Assembly: GCF_016801865.2 (NCBI RefSeq)
Contig: NC_068938.1
Coordinates: 187,932,850-187,996,849 of the forward strand
Source: Culex pipiens pallens
Taxonomy: Eukaryota > Arthropoda > Insecta > Diptera > Culicidae
Length of the DNA stretch: 64,000 bases
Reading direction: 5' to 3'
The number at the start of each line of letters is the position of its first letter. The first letter of the stretch is position 1. The position numbers were made by a program, and so were the translations under genes. The notes under the pieces were generated by a model. It made no database searches. It was not told the DNA's origin and was given only the letters and a program-made list of their open reading frames with translations. Positions 12,291-23,030 of this stretch are shown here, piece after piece.

Positions 12291-12589
12291 TTGGCGTGAG
12301 GTTTCTTCAAGATATTAGTTTTAAAAATCTATCAAATGATTATCAGACATTGATTTTTTTTAATTAGAAATGTTTTATTGGCCACTTCTAATTTTTATCT
12401 AAGTTCCTTTCAATAAGTACCAAAATCAAACAAAATTTAATTTGTTGTACAATGGTTAAAAACTTATAAGATTTTTTGTCTACCTTGATTTTTCAATGCA
12501 ATTTTTACAATTAAAATTTTGATAATTTTTCCAAAAAAAGTTTTTAAAATTTTAAGTCTTTTTCAACATTTTTTATTTTGATTTTCAAA
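12291..12589. other. AT-rich interval, nothing recognised
   Basis: No supported feature. Confidence 0.4.
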
Positions 12590-12960
12590 TTAAGACTTGA
12601 TTGTGCAGTTTAATAGTCGAGGGTTAAGAGGACGGTCGGACGTCCTCATCCAGGACACGTAATGGTTCAACATCCGGTGCGATGAACCGAGGGAAGAGCG
12701 ATGTTGGTTCAACTCCTCGTCGAAAGAGAGGCGATGCACTTTGCGATCAATATCGCAGGTCGCGCTGCTATCAGGAGGCAAACCCTGTGCGCGCTGGTTG
12801 TGTAATGGGAAATTAATGCTAATTTCGGGCGTGGGTGGCGTAGGACTCTATAACATAGAGACATCGAGCGATATGGGGTTTAATTACTCCTAGAGGAATG
12901 GTGCGAGAATGGTGAGATCATCGTTTGAAGACTTTGGTGATTGAAGCTTAAGGTTTCATT
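12590..12960. other. Single-copy island
   Basis: GC-richer segment with one 63-codon minus-strand frame (12590-12781). Nothing recognisable. Confidence 0.25.
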
Positions 12961-13582
12961 GACAATTTTCAAAAATATAAAACGACTAACTTTTTTTCAA
13001 ATTTCATTGAAAAATCTAGTAAAATTGGTTAAAAACCATTAGGCATACATTTTTTAACAGTTATTTATTAATTTTTTTTATCAAATAACAGTTTTTTAAT
13101 CATTAAAAAAAAGTTAAGTACCACAGAAAAATATTTTAAAAATCCGTTGATATTTTTAACTTTTTGATAGAAGTTTAACTGTGATGAAGCATTTCATAAT
13201 ATTTTTTTTAATTTTCATAAATCAGGCTTAAAATTTGAATCATTTTTTATCAAACTTTATCTTTTGCATGCAAAAAGATCTAATTGGATTACCTATTTGG
13301 AGCTGGGGTAGGTACATTACCGATTTAATTTTCACGATATTCTGACTATTTTTGATAATCTGATTCTATTCTCCTTTAGATTAATTTTTATTGCTGATTG
13401 CTAATGTTGTATACCTACATTATTTTAGTAATGTTACTGTCATAAATTTTTACATATCAATAATTTTACGATTTCTTTTCTAGTCAGCGCTCTCATAAAT
13501 GAAAATTTGTGAACAGATAAAAAAAAATGCATTTATAAACAAGATACACATGTTTTCAATGAAAATTTATTTCTTAGCAATT
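12961..13582. other. AT-rich interval, nothing recognised
   Basis: AT-rich, with short chance frames only. Confidence 0.4.
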
Positions 13583-13722
13583 AGGCCTCATTAGGCTGGT
13601 ACAAATTTTATTTAAAGTTTGCGTCCCCCTGCCTCCCCCCCCCCCCCCTTCAAAGTTTGACCGAATTATCAGAAGGCAAAACACATTTGTTTTAATAAAC
13701 TTCAATATTTCAATGAAAATTT

Positions 13723-14836
13723 GAGCATGAGCATGAGCATGAGAGACCACCCATGGTTGTCCTTCTCCGTTGCTGAACAGGACCGTAATATCCCATCAGC
13801 ACAACTGGTCACACGCTTCAACGATCAAATGATGTTTCCCTTATCAACAGCATGCATGAATGCGCTGAAAAGATAAAACATCACGATCATCAAAACTAGA
13901 GCCGGTGCGAATAGGAAACAGTCGTTGGCCACCAACGGCGCCCGCCATGTCAGTTTGTAGATCTCGAGGGGATGGGACGGGAATGTTAGTTAGCACAGGC
14001 TGCTACCAAGGGTGGGTTCTATACGATATCCACACCCCCGCGTGTGCCGGAAAACTACTTCTACTTGGGATTTTGTTAGTGGGGAAGGGTAATGGCCAGG
14101 ATTCATCATAGAGGATGATGATGTGGCCCAATAATCAATGAATTTTGTTGAATAGGGTGATGTATTATGTATTCTCAAGGCAAACAATCGGATGATGCGG
14201 ATGAGACCGTTCCCGGTTATTTGGTGTTGAGTTTAACATAAATGATTCAATCTTAGACAGCCGGCTGTGGAAAGATAGAATCAAAATTATGTGTGATTAA
14301 AAGGTGAAATATTAAACTCAGCGTAACATATTTACGTAGAGTTGCCCTGAGACTATTTATACTTTTAAATTATTATAAGATGAGCGACCAATTAATGACT
14401 GAAGAGTTATGATGTTATCTGAAGGACTTGAACAATCGCGTTGAAACAATATTTGTCGCCGTGATTCGCGGGAAACGAATGGTCGAATTGAATGATAATT
14501 TATATTTTGCTGACGCAATTTAAAAAGAATCTTCCCGTGAAACAATTGCAAATCATAGAACAAAGAAATCCGACTGTGATGTGTATCAAATACATGACTA
14601 ACGAGAAAAACACACCGACGACGATGGACGAAAACGGAACGCGAAAAAAATGCGTCCCGACGGACAGGCACCTCGAAACGAACTGGCTCAGCTCTGCTGT
14701 CATCATGACAACCAGAGCTAGCCGCACCTTCACACACACACGCACGAACTCACCCGAAATACACACCGACGACGATCGACGAAAACGGAACGCGAAAAAA
14801 ATGCGTCCCGACGGACAGGCACCTCGAAAAAAACGC
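13723..14836 (-). mobile_element. Retroposon-like element, copy 2, with 24-bp target duplication
   Basis: An exact 24-bp direct repeat flanks this block (13699-13722 and 14837-14860), and both flanks belong to one poly-C MITE, so the insertion is well bounded. On the minus strand the element starts GC-rich and ends in (CATGCT)n. Its 5' region holds two 68-bp copies of one sequence (14611-14678 and 14762-14829, one mismatch) around a segment with a hairpin (14690-14719). A 112-codon minus-strand frame (14500-14838) spans these repeats; it matches no family I know. No reverse transcriptase is visible, so it would move non-autonomously. The long variable-type duplication and simple-repeat tail favour target-primed retroposition; that is inference. 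Confidence 0.7.
14611..14829 (-). repeat. Paired 68-bp direct repeats in the retroposon 5' region
   Basis: Copies at 14611-14678 and 14762-14829 differ at one base and start 151 bp apart. They contain CGACGACGAT and GTCCCGACGGACAGGCACC. Paired monomers near the 5' end recall the reiterated promoter modules of some LINEs. The spacer holds an inverted repeat AGCTCTG/CAGAGCT with an inner GTCAT/ATGAC pair (14690-14719). Confidence 0.75.
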
Positions 14837-15150
14837 ACTTCAATATTTCAATGAAAATTTAAGTGCATTAAGTTGAAATGAATTTAAAATGCATTTCTAG
14901 AATCATTTTTAGCATGTTAGAGTTGAGTTTAAATTCCTTTGAGTTTTTGAAAAAAATCGATGTTTATTATCGCAAAAAGTTTTTTTTTCGCTAAAATTTT
15001 TGTTTTCGTCAAATTATACATTTTTTGAAAATTAATGATTGCAAAACAACTGAACTAGTGTAAAATGCATTTTAAAACACTTTTTCCATGCATGGCTAGT
15101 TATTTCAATATTTATTTTTTTATTTTTTTTGCCCCTATTTAATATGTAGC

Positions 15151-15931
15151 TTTCTGCGTAGATAATCATTTACAGCATTATTGGAACAGTTTAAACATTT
15201 CTAAGTTTTTGTGACATTTTGATTTGCAGTCCCGCAAAAAGTTTTTTTTGCAAAAAAATATTTTTTTCGTCAAAACTTAAATTTTTGACAAACAAATAAC
15301 TGTAAAACAATTTTCTCAATCCATAATACACTAAATTTTTCTTTTATATTTTATTTTTCCAAAAAAAAAAACAAAGGAAAGAAAAACTAAAACCAAAAAA
15401 ATCGAAAAAATTACTCTTATAAAAAATATTAAAAACCACCGATGGAAGAATCTTCATAAAACATATCTTTGAACGAGCATCAAGAGAAAAAATCCGAAGG
15501 GAACATGGCTCTCCTCTCTCGCGCATGAAAGATCGGTAAAAGGAATCTAAAAAAAACATCATCTTTATTATTCGGCGGAACATCTTTTTCACTACTATAC
15601 TTGCAAGTGTCAAGTCACACGTCGAAAAATGAACTGTCACATTTTGTAGATGGGAAATGTGGGTAAAAAAAATTAAATAAATGATTTAAAGTGGTGCTGA
15701 TAAGGAAATTTACAAAAAATCAATTTGATTGATTTTCTTGGAGAAGTTCGCAAGCGAAAATGATTTTTTTGTTATTTCATCTTCTATCTATCATGAACAT
15801 AACAGTCGCAATAAAATGCAATCCATTTTGGAAAAAATGAAGTTCAGATCATTTTGATAAAAATAAAGCAATAAAAATTTTAGTTTTAGTCAGCTTTACC
15901 TTTAAACACCTTTGAAAATAAAATCCATGTT
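15151..15931. other. AT-rich interval with poly-C MITE-like fragment
   Basis: About 15180-15330 loosely resembles the poly-C MITE interior (GCAAAAAGTTTTTTTT and TCGTCAAAACTTA blocks). The rest, including a 98-codon minus-strand frame (15344-15640), shows no recognisable function. Confidence 0.35.
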
Positions 15932-17112
15932 AAAAACTAACTTAATCCACCTATGTGGTTGATGCCTTCCTCACTTTTTACCAACAATGGGTAATATGCG
16001 TGGTTTGGACAAATACTTCAGCTATTTTTTTAGATCTAGAAAAATACTGAACTCGTTGGAAAGGTCTTTCAATTACCTAACCAACGATGGGTCGGATGTT
16101 GGATCCAGACATCGTTTACATACATTTAAGTGAGATCCAGCTTCAAAAAAGTACATAAATATCACATAAGTGGTCATAACTCAAGACAGGGTTGCCAGAT
16201 CTTCAATGTTCTGGACTCGTTGGAAAGGTCTTTCAATTAACTAACCAACGATGGGTTGGATGATGGATCCGGACATCGTTTACATACATTTAAGTGAGAT
16301 CCGGCTTCAAAAAAGTACATAAATATCACTTAAGTGGTCATAACTCGAGACAGTGTTGCCAGATCTTCAATGTTGTGGACTCGTTGGATAGGTCTTTCAA
16401 TTACCTAACCAACGATGGGTCGGATGATGGATCCGGACATCGTTTACATACATTTAAGTGAATTCCGGCTTCAAAAAAGTACATAAATATCTCTTAAGTG
16501 GTCATAACTCAAGACAGGGTTGCCAGATCTTCAATGTTGTGGACTCGTTGGAAAGGACTTTCAATTACCTAACCAACGATGGGTTGGATGATGGATCCGG
16601 ACATCGTTTACATACATTTAAGTGAGATCCGGCTTCAAAAAAGTACATAAATATCTCTTAAGTGGTCATAACTCAAGACAGGGTTGCCAGATCTTCAATG
16701 TTGTGGACTCGTTGGAAAGGACTTTCAATTACCTAACCAACGATGGGTCGGATGATGGATCCGGACATCGTTTACATGCATTAAAATGAGATCCGGATAT
16801 ATGTGAAAACACATTTTTATACATAACTTTTAAACTAGTTATCGAAACTTCAAACAATTCAATAGCGATGTATGGGACCCTAAACCAAGTCGATTGCAAC
16901 TGGTTTGATCAAAATCGGTTCAGCCAGTGCTGAGAAAACTCAGTGAGAATTTTAGTCACATACATACATACACACACATACACACACACAGACATTTGTT
17001 CAGTTTTCGATTCTGAGTCGATATGTATACATGAAGGTGGGTCTTTGAGCTTTTAATAAAAAGTTCATTTTTAGAGCAGGATTATAGCCTTACCTCAGTG
17101 AGGAAGGCAAAA
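15932..17112 (+). mobile_element. Element with 164-bp tandem repeats, copy 1
   Basis: It begins AAAACTAACTTAATCCAC and ends CTCAGTGAGGAAGGCAAAA, the same ends as the copies at 39292 and 47256. The core holds about five tandem units; four successive unit landmarks (CTCAAGAC/CTCGAGAC) at 16180, 16344, 16508 and 16672 are exactly 164 bp apart. A CA-rich microsatellite (16963-16992) and a conserved tail follow. The 5' end can form a CCAC/GTGG hairpin, the 3' end a GCCTTACCTCA/TGAGGAAGGC hairpin, and GCCTTCCTCACT recurs inverted near both ends. No protein or target duplication was identified; the superfamily is unknown. Confidence 0.75.
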
Positions 17113-17522
17113 AGCGGTTGAAAGTTAAAAAAGAAATTTAACAAAACTGAATGCCTGAAAACATAGTAAATTCTGCAACAAAACAAAAATTAACTAATCT
17201 GAAAAAACAGAAAATCAAAACAAAACACCTAAGTTTCAAAAAAATCTTCATTTTGAGAAAACATGGAAAATCATAAAAAATATTAAAAAAAATCTATGCA
17301 AATGAATGAATTTAAATGAATTTAAATTGTGTTTTTGCCATTTTTATCTCAAAATAACCAATATTTAAACAGGAAATTTTGCAGAAGATACAAATACCAC
17401 CAAACAAAGAAATTACAAAAAATATATAATTAAAGATTAACTAATTTCAATCCATTTCACTCTGTCTAATGGTACTTTTTTGTTTTTAAAGCTAAGGAAA
17501 CTAACTATTTACTTCATGTTCA
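17113..17522. other. AT-rich interval, nothing recognised
   Basis: No supported feature. Confidence 0.4.
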
Positions 17523-17999
17523 GCCTACATCAGGGGTGACCAAAGTATGGCCCGAGGGCCAAATGTGGCCCGTGAGAGGATTTTTTGTGGCCCGCGAATT
17601 CATTTTGAACGATCATGTAAAATGGCCCGATGACCATTTGTACCATTTGCCTTTTTCAAAATGAATGTTTATTTAAAACTTTTTTATGCTAATCTTTTTT
17701 TAATTTTTTGTTGATATACAATTAATGATTTATCCATATTTGGATTCTCATTTTACGAAAGAAATATTTTGTTCAAAAATATTTCTAATTTGAAGCAATT
17801 TCACACGTGTCAATGTGAGTGAAACTAGTACAAATCGATAGAAAACTATTATAAAAGCAAAAATATTAGTATTCCGTATTAATTTAAAAATCATCATTAC
17901 CCTTTTTGTGAACTGAGCCTCAAACTTACTTCGTACTTACCTCCACCTCGGGATTGGAACTCATGACAGTTGCTAAATGAGTCTTTTTTTCAATGTTTG

Positions 18000-18370
18000 T
18001 GTCACCTCAACTCTCCCCGCAACCTTCGGCTTGAAATATCAGGGACAAACAATATTTAATAAAAAGAACTTCAAATTTTCAATGGAAATTTAAGTGCAAC
18101 CAGCTGATATCAATTTAAAATGTATTCCTCTGCGTTTGGGTTTGTTACAAAATTGATTTGAGTGAACTTTCGATGAACAGTATCGCAGAAAGTGTTTTTT
18201 CACTAAAATGTTAGTTTTTTCGTCGAAACTTACAATTCTTAAAAATAAAAATTGCAAATCCCCTGTAAGGGTGAATAATACAATTTCTATAAAAAAAAAA
18301 ATATGGAAATGTTGACTAGTGATTTATTTTTTTTGCCTCCGGCTCGACCATATTGGCCTAAGTTTTGGAA
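18000..18370 (+). mobile_element. Poly-C MITE family, copy 3 (degenerate), nested in hAT element
   Basis: Shared blocks with 34147-34616 include AAATTTAAGTGCAACCAGCTGA (split over about 18085-18106), TCCTCTGCGTTTGGG, CAGAAAGTGTTTTTTC and the TTGCCTCCGGCTCGACC segment before GGCCTAAG (about 18336-18362). The C tract is largely lost, suggesting an older copy. Confidence 0.5.
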
Positions 18371-18466
18371 AATATTTTCGCAAGATAAAATTACGCCGTT
18401 ACATAAATTAATCTGATTTTATGTAGCCTTTTTCAAAACATTAAAAAAGCTTTCAATGAAAACAAA

Positions 18467-18693
18467 TCTCGGGTGAGTTTTCAAAAAGCCGAAAGAGCCA
18501 CCGTGACCTCCGACACGTTTTTCTCCAAGTTGTAACAAAATTTCATTTCTTTTTAGTTTATTTTTTTTCATTTATTTTTAGACGTGTAGATGAACAATCT
18601 TAAGCATTTGGTTTTTCGCAAGTAGGTCGAATACCGATGCAAAAAAGGCTTTTTTACAATTGGCTCTTACGTCTTTTTGAAAACTAATCCGAG
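18467..18693. mobile_element. MITE with TCTCGGGTGAG termini, copy 1
   Basis: The left end (TCTCGGGTGAGTTTTC) and right end (complement of TCTCGGATTAGTTTTC) form inverted repeats of about 30 bp that continue inward through AAAAAG.CG.AAGAGCCA. Total length is 227 bp. A second copy with the same ends is at 30269-30500. This one is nested in the hAT element. Confidence 0.75.
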
Positions 18694-18999
18694 AAATGAA
18701 CATTAAACCAGATACTTTTTTTCAAAAAAATAAAACAATAACATCAGCTGTTGGAAAATGTTTAAAAAAGTAATAGAAATTTCAAAAATCGTCATCTGAT
18801 AGATGTTGTTGTTGTTGATTTTATTGGGGGAACTTTAACCCTATGGGTCATTCGCTCCCGTTGGTAAAAATTAATCTGATAGATGTTTTTTCTCATTTTT
18901 CAAATAAAAGCCGCCAATTTTATGCTTTAGGTCCGCAAGCTCATTTCAGCTTCAAATTTGGCCCGGCATCCAAAAACTTTGAGCACCCCTGGCCTACAT

Positions 19000-20184
19000 G
19001 TACTGAACGTGGCGACCATGGAGACAACGCTAAAGTCACGTTGAAACTGTCATTTCAAATGCAAGCGAAAAGGAAGTGAGTCTTCATCTGGCGTGGAATT
19101 GCCAATAAGGCGCAGGTCGAATAAGATGCGTGGTGCGTTTTCAACAGCGTGTCCATCAGAGAACCTACCAGAAGCGAAACCGAAGTTGACAACAGGGAGA
19201 AACGACGAAGAAAGGGTTGTACAGTAATAGTACCGGGGAAAAGAATGCAGTATATTAGCATAGGTCAGGGTACACAAGTCGCATGTTTGTCAATGCTTTT
19301 GAACGAGAAATGCAGGGAAAATATGTGCATAATGTGCATTCATTTTACCACTGGAATGCACTATTTCTTTTTAGTTTGTTAGTTATTATTAGTATATAAT
19401 ATTTCTCATAATTTCATAGCCGGCCACACATTGGAATGGATTGCAAATTATTAGTAAATCTAAGTCGTAAGTAGAAAAAATGTTTAGAAGAAACAAATTT
19501 AAAATTTTAAGTTAAATTGTTACAAAAAGAACTCCGTTGGTTCTTAATAGAGTCTGTAATTTGCCATAAACTTTCAAAAATAACTTCCCACCACATTCAA
19601 GACATAGTGGACACATATGGAAACCGCAGACACAGTAATGCGCCCTTGCATCGCCGACAGACAGGACCGTCATCGTCAAAGGGAGTTCAAAGACGGCTCG
19701 GTCCGAGGTCGCGCCGAATCATAACTCATTCCGGACGGAAGGGACGACACCCGGCCCGCAGCAGTTTCTGGCCGGACGGAATATAATTTTTATGAGCCGA
19801 ACGCCGCGGAATGTTGTGTGTGTGGTACGGGGGAGGACGTGCATACACAAATAAAATAAATAAGAGACCGGTGCAGAGTGCAGCTGCCCGGTTTGTGGAC
19901 ATTTGGCGGTACGGCACAGTGAGTCTAGTACAATGTAGGGAGTCCGCCGCATGTATATGAGTTATTTGCGGAGTTCGAAGGACATTCGGTCTGCGGTTGG
20001 TCATGGACCGCGTCTGGTTCGTGGTTTGTTTTATGTGGCGAAGTGATGGATTGCAAATTTGTTTAGAGTTTTGTGTGTAGAAAGCTGGGACAAGAACTCT
20101 ATTTTAGAATTGTGGATTTTACTATTTCTACATTAGACACTTCGTTGATTCATACTAATCCAATATTTGTCTCTTCTTCATCAG
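19000..20184. other. Single-copy island upstream of an AG|GT site
   Basis: GC content is high at about 19620-20040, with CGCCGA and CCGGACGGA motifs. Frames up to 92 codons on both strands have no recognisable domains. The 3' end runs into a polypyrimidine tract and the candidate zero-length exon at 20184/20185. It may be intronic regulatory DNA. Confidence 0.3.
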
Positions 20185-20190
20185 GTAACT
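20166..20190 (+). promoter_or_regulatory. Candidate recursive-splice (zero-length exon) site 1
   Basis: A pyrimidine-rich tract (TTTGTCTCTTCTTCATCAG) ends in CAG at 20184 and is followed at once by GTAACT, a plausible 5' splice site. In Drosophila, juxtaposed 3' and 5' splice sites in very long introns act as ratchet points. An ordinary exon beginning with GTAACT is the main alternative; it would run into the low-copy segment to 20910. Confidence 0.35.
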
Positions 20191-20910
20191 ACATCGTGAA
20201 TCAACTCTGTAGCAACTAAACAACAATTATTGTGACACCCTTCAACATTCCGTGTGACATCCTGCCAGTTAATCCAGGTGACATAATTTCCTGTTGATTA
20301 ATCCGTATGACAATGGCAAACTTTGTCTCCGTAAACTAACATTACCTCAGACTGAAGTAACCCAACCAGGGAAACCAACATCTACAGGACAAAGTTCAAC
20401 CGAATCTCCAAAACTTCTCCGCCATCATCAAACGTGGTGACAGGTTGCCACTCCGTAACGAAACTTGCCGCATAATATGTGAACACGAGTGTGAAATTTG
20501 CTAATCCACCGCCAAACTCATCCCTTAACTCGATAACTATTGCTAAACAGACTGACTCAGGTATCCCTCAGTCCATCAGTTTATTCAAATGTCATAACTC
20601 TTTAAGGACTTGCTGAATCAGAGCAAGGACTGTCGCGAGGACTCCCCCAAGTGTCACACCCTCTTAGGTTTGATCTAGATTTGGTGCGTGACTTTCTCAC
20701 GGCTACAACTTCTCCTTCCACAATCGCTGCTACAAGTTAAGGACACGACACAGTATCCACATTACACACAAACCGGAGCTGCTGGTTCACAGCAGCAGCA
20801 TCTAACGATGCAACAAGGACCAGCGACTGCAAGTTCTCCAACTCTTGGACCTTCGACAGTCATGGGGTGTTACGCAGAAGGACGCAACGACGCAGCGTTC
20901 CAGAACTAAC
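20185..20910 (+). other. Exon-like single-copy segment
   Basis: The segment has balanced composition, no repeats, and is CA-rich like an untranslated leader. Near its end (20688-20909) a 73-codon frame contains a Q/S/T/P-rich stretch (YPHYTQTGAAGSQQQ, then QQGPATASSPTLGPSTV) whose composition resembles low-complexity parts of insect nuclear or RNA-binding proteins. I do not recognise the gene, the frame ends in a stop at 20907-20909, and no good donor site follows. It may be a terminal exon, an untranslated exon or chance. Confidence 0.2.
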
Positions 20911-22104
20911 TTTTCCGCCGGAATGGCTGTTGAACAAGCTCGTTAAATGGAAGCTCCAATGAAAAGTAATGGCGATTTGTGGTGGGAGGGGGATGAATTA
21001 GTTTTTGAAACGCAATCTCGGTGGATCGAGGAAATGGGTATGGTTTATAAATTGACCTTTTGAAGCAAATTTCATGTTTTTCTCTTGCATTTCTTTCTAG
21101 GTCATTTCTCGGTGGGGTGGTGATGTGGGTCAAGGGGAAATTAATGTTGTTTTAACCTCAAGCTTGATGTTGTTAAAAGAAACCTAATAGATGCTGTTTT
21201 TAACATTTTCAGTGCATACGTCTCCATAAGTCTCCTTGCGATTTTGAGAGCTATCCAGAAAAAAATGATATTTCAAATTCTGTCTCTTAAAATGGGATTC
21301 TTCAGGATTGTTCAGAAAATAAAATTAAGCTTTAAAATCAAGAACTAAAATATTAGTATTTCTAAAGTAAAAACTTACTTTTGTTAACCCACTTGTTTCA
21401 CTTTTTGGTATCACTTAGTGAACCAAAAATGTATCTTTGAAATGTTTCAGAATGCTAAAACTTGGATTTTCTATTGACAAAAAATATTTGTGTGAAGTTG
21501 AATTTGCAATCGGAAAAAGAACTCTTATGAAATTATAAATCTTTTTTTAGTAAAAGCCACATAAAGGTTCTTGTCTTGAAGAAAAAACTTATTTTAAGAT
21601 ATGAAAACGATGTCCAGCCCATCCTACAACATCATCTGAAAAAAATTGGTTAAGAAAAAAAAACAACGTAAAATTATCATGTAAACCCTTAGAAACCCAA
21701 ACAAATGACCAATATTTTCACTCTTTGCCTCAATTCTGAGGACAGATTCTGATTCATTGGGTACATGGATAAACATAAAACTAAAGAAATTCTCGAATAT
21801 CGTTAGGGTGTCCCACACATATTTCCCTTGAAAATCGAGTTTAAAGAAAAATACAATCAAACCTTTTTTTAAGTGCTCTGAACATTTCTTTTCTCTAAAA
21901 CAATACCCTGAATTTCTGTGTTCAAAAAACTGATTTTTGAGGGTTTGCTCTCTGATCCTTTTACAAAATTGGTTGTAAAAAATGTTGGTGTTTTCGACAA
22001 AGTTGCTTGATTTGGCATGCTCAACAACATTTTAGAAGAGATAAAAATAAAATTTGAAGTGAAGAACGCCCCGAACAATTTTTTCGATGTTTTTAAAACA
22101 AGAT
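20911..22104. other. AT-rich interval, little recognised
   Basis: A TTTCTTTCTAG|GTCATT combination lies near 21104, but the donor half is weak. The rest holds only short chance frames; the part near 21960-22080 may be repeat-derived (GTGTTTTCGACAAAGTTG motif). Confidence 0.35.
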
Positions 22105-22518
22105 GAGCAATTCTCTACGAAACAGGTATTTTTTTAATTTTTGTCTTTTTTAAACCGATTGCAACTTTTTTGGAGCCTTCGGTATGCCCGAAGAAGCCAT
22201 TTTGCATCATAAGTTTGTCCAAAATCATGACTAACATTTCAAAAGGGCGTAATAATTGAATGTTTGGCCTTTTTGGAATGTTAGACTTGATTAAAAAAAA
22301 TGAAAATATTGTTTTCGGAAAGATCGAAAAATTTCAGGAATGTTTCATATATTTTTTTTAATGAACAACTGCCAAATTTGTATGAAAAATTATATGGACA
22401 AATTAATGTTGCAAAATGGCTTCTTTGGGCGTACCGAATGCACCAAAAAAGTTTCAGATGGATTAAAAAATACAAAAACTAAAATTAAAAAAAATACCGA
22501 TTTCGTAGAGAATTGCTC
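22105..22518. mobile_element. CTACGAAA foldback family, short complete copy
   Basis: The left end GAGCAATTCTCTACGAAA and the right end TTTCGTAGAGAATTGCTC are exact inverted repeats of 18 bp. The 414-bp body carries AACATTTCAAAAGGGCG and its diverged inverse, and landmarks of the longer 32033-33643 element in both arms. No coding capacity is supported. Confidence 0.85.
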
Positions 22519-23030
22519 TATGAGAAAACAATTTTTACTTAAAAAATCACCAATAATCACAATCAACTCGAATCGTTTTGCACCCTTCGGCAAAGTTATA
22601 GGAAATAGAATTTCCTTCAAGAATCTTGTACCTGGACTGCGCCACCTGGCAGAAAAATACTGAAACGATGTTTTTCTACATACATTTCTGCGATTTTCCA
22701 CATGTAACCTTCAACGATAAAAAGCGACCCCTTAACCTTAACCGATTTGGCCCAAAATTGGCACAGATATTTATTTTTGTCTAAGAAATTGAGTCAGAGG
22801 GTATCCCTGATGTCAATTTTTTTTATTGTCGTCCTAATGTACATCGCAAAAAGTTTATTTTTTTGGCAAATATTTTTTTCCTCGAACCTTACATTTTAAG
22901 TTAATGAATGATTTCCAACCAAGAGTAAAAGTGTAAAATGGATTTTTAAACAACTTTTTCATTGAATTGTTTAAACTCTGGCTAGTGATCAAAATTTGAA
23001 TATATTTTTTCGAATTTTGGGACAACAGAT
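22519..23030. repeat. Low-copy flank then diverged poly-C MITE relative
   Basis: From about 22850 the order GCAAAAAGTTTATTTTTTTGGCAAA, TTTAAGTTAATGAATGATT, AAAAGTGTAAAATGGATTTTTAAA, CTGGCTAGTGAT mirrors the poly-C MITE interior (compare 14975-15110), but both ends are lost. Quoted blocks span 22850-22985. The preceding 250 bp are unassigned. Confidence 0.4.

Larger units (their letters stand above)
13583..15150 (+). mobile_element. Poly-C MITE family, copy 2, interrupted by a retroposon
   Basis: The left part (13583-13722) opens with AGGCTGGTACAAAT, then a 14-base C run at about 13634-13648, matching 34147 onward. The right part resumes at about 14837 with AAGTGCATTAAGTTGAAATG, TTTTTAGCATGTTAG and the TGCAAAACAACTGAACTAG block (about 15039), ending near GCCCCTATTT (about 15131). 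The typical GGCCTT right end is not clear, so the right boundary is approximate. The two parts are separated by the 13723-14836 insertion and share its 24-bp flanking duplication. Confidence 0.65.
17531..18991. mobile_element. hAT-type non-autonomous element with perfect 8-bp TSD
   Basis: The ends are inverted: CAGGGGTGACCAAAG at 17531 and the complement of CAGGGGTGCTCAAAG at 18991, each followed inward by a GGCCC-rich block. GCCTACAT flanks both sides exactly (17523-17530 and 18992-18999). An 8-bp duplication with CAGGGGTG-type termini is characteristic of the hAT superfamily. The 1461-bp element has no transposase; the interior contains two younger nested MITEs (about 18000-18370 and 18467-18693), so the original element was near 0.8-0.9 kb. 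Confidence 0.9.

Noticed and set aside
21096..21112. Third recursive-splice candidate (CTTTCTAG|GTCATT)
   Set aside because: The donor half GTCATT is weak compared with GTAACT or GTGAGA.
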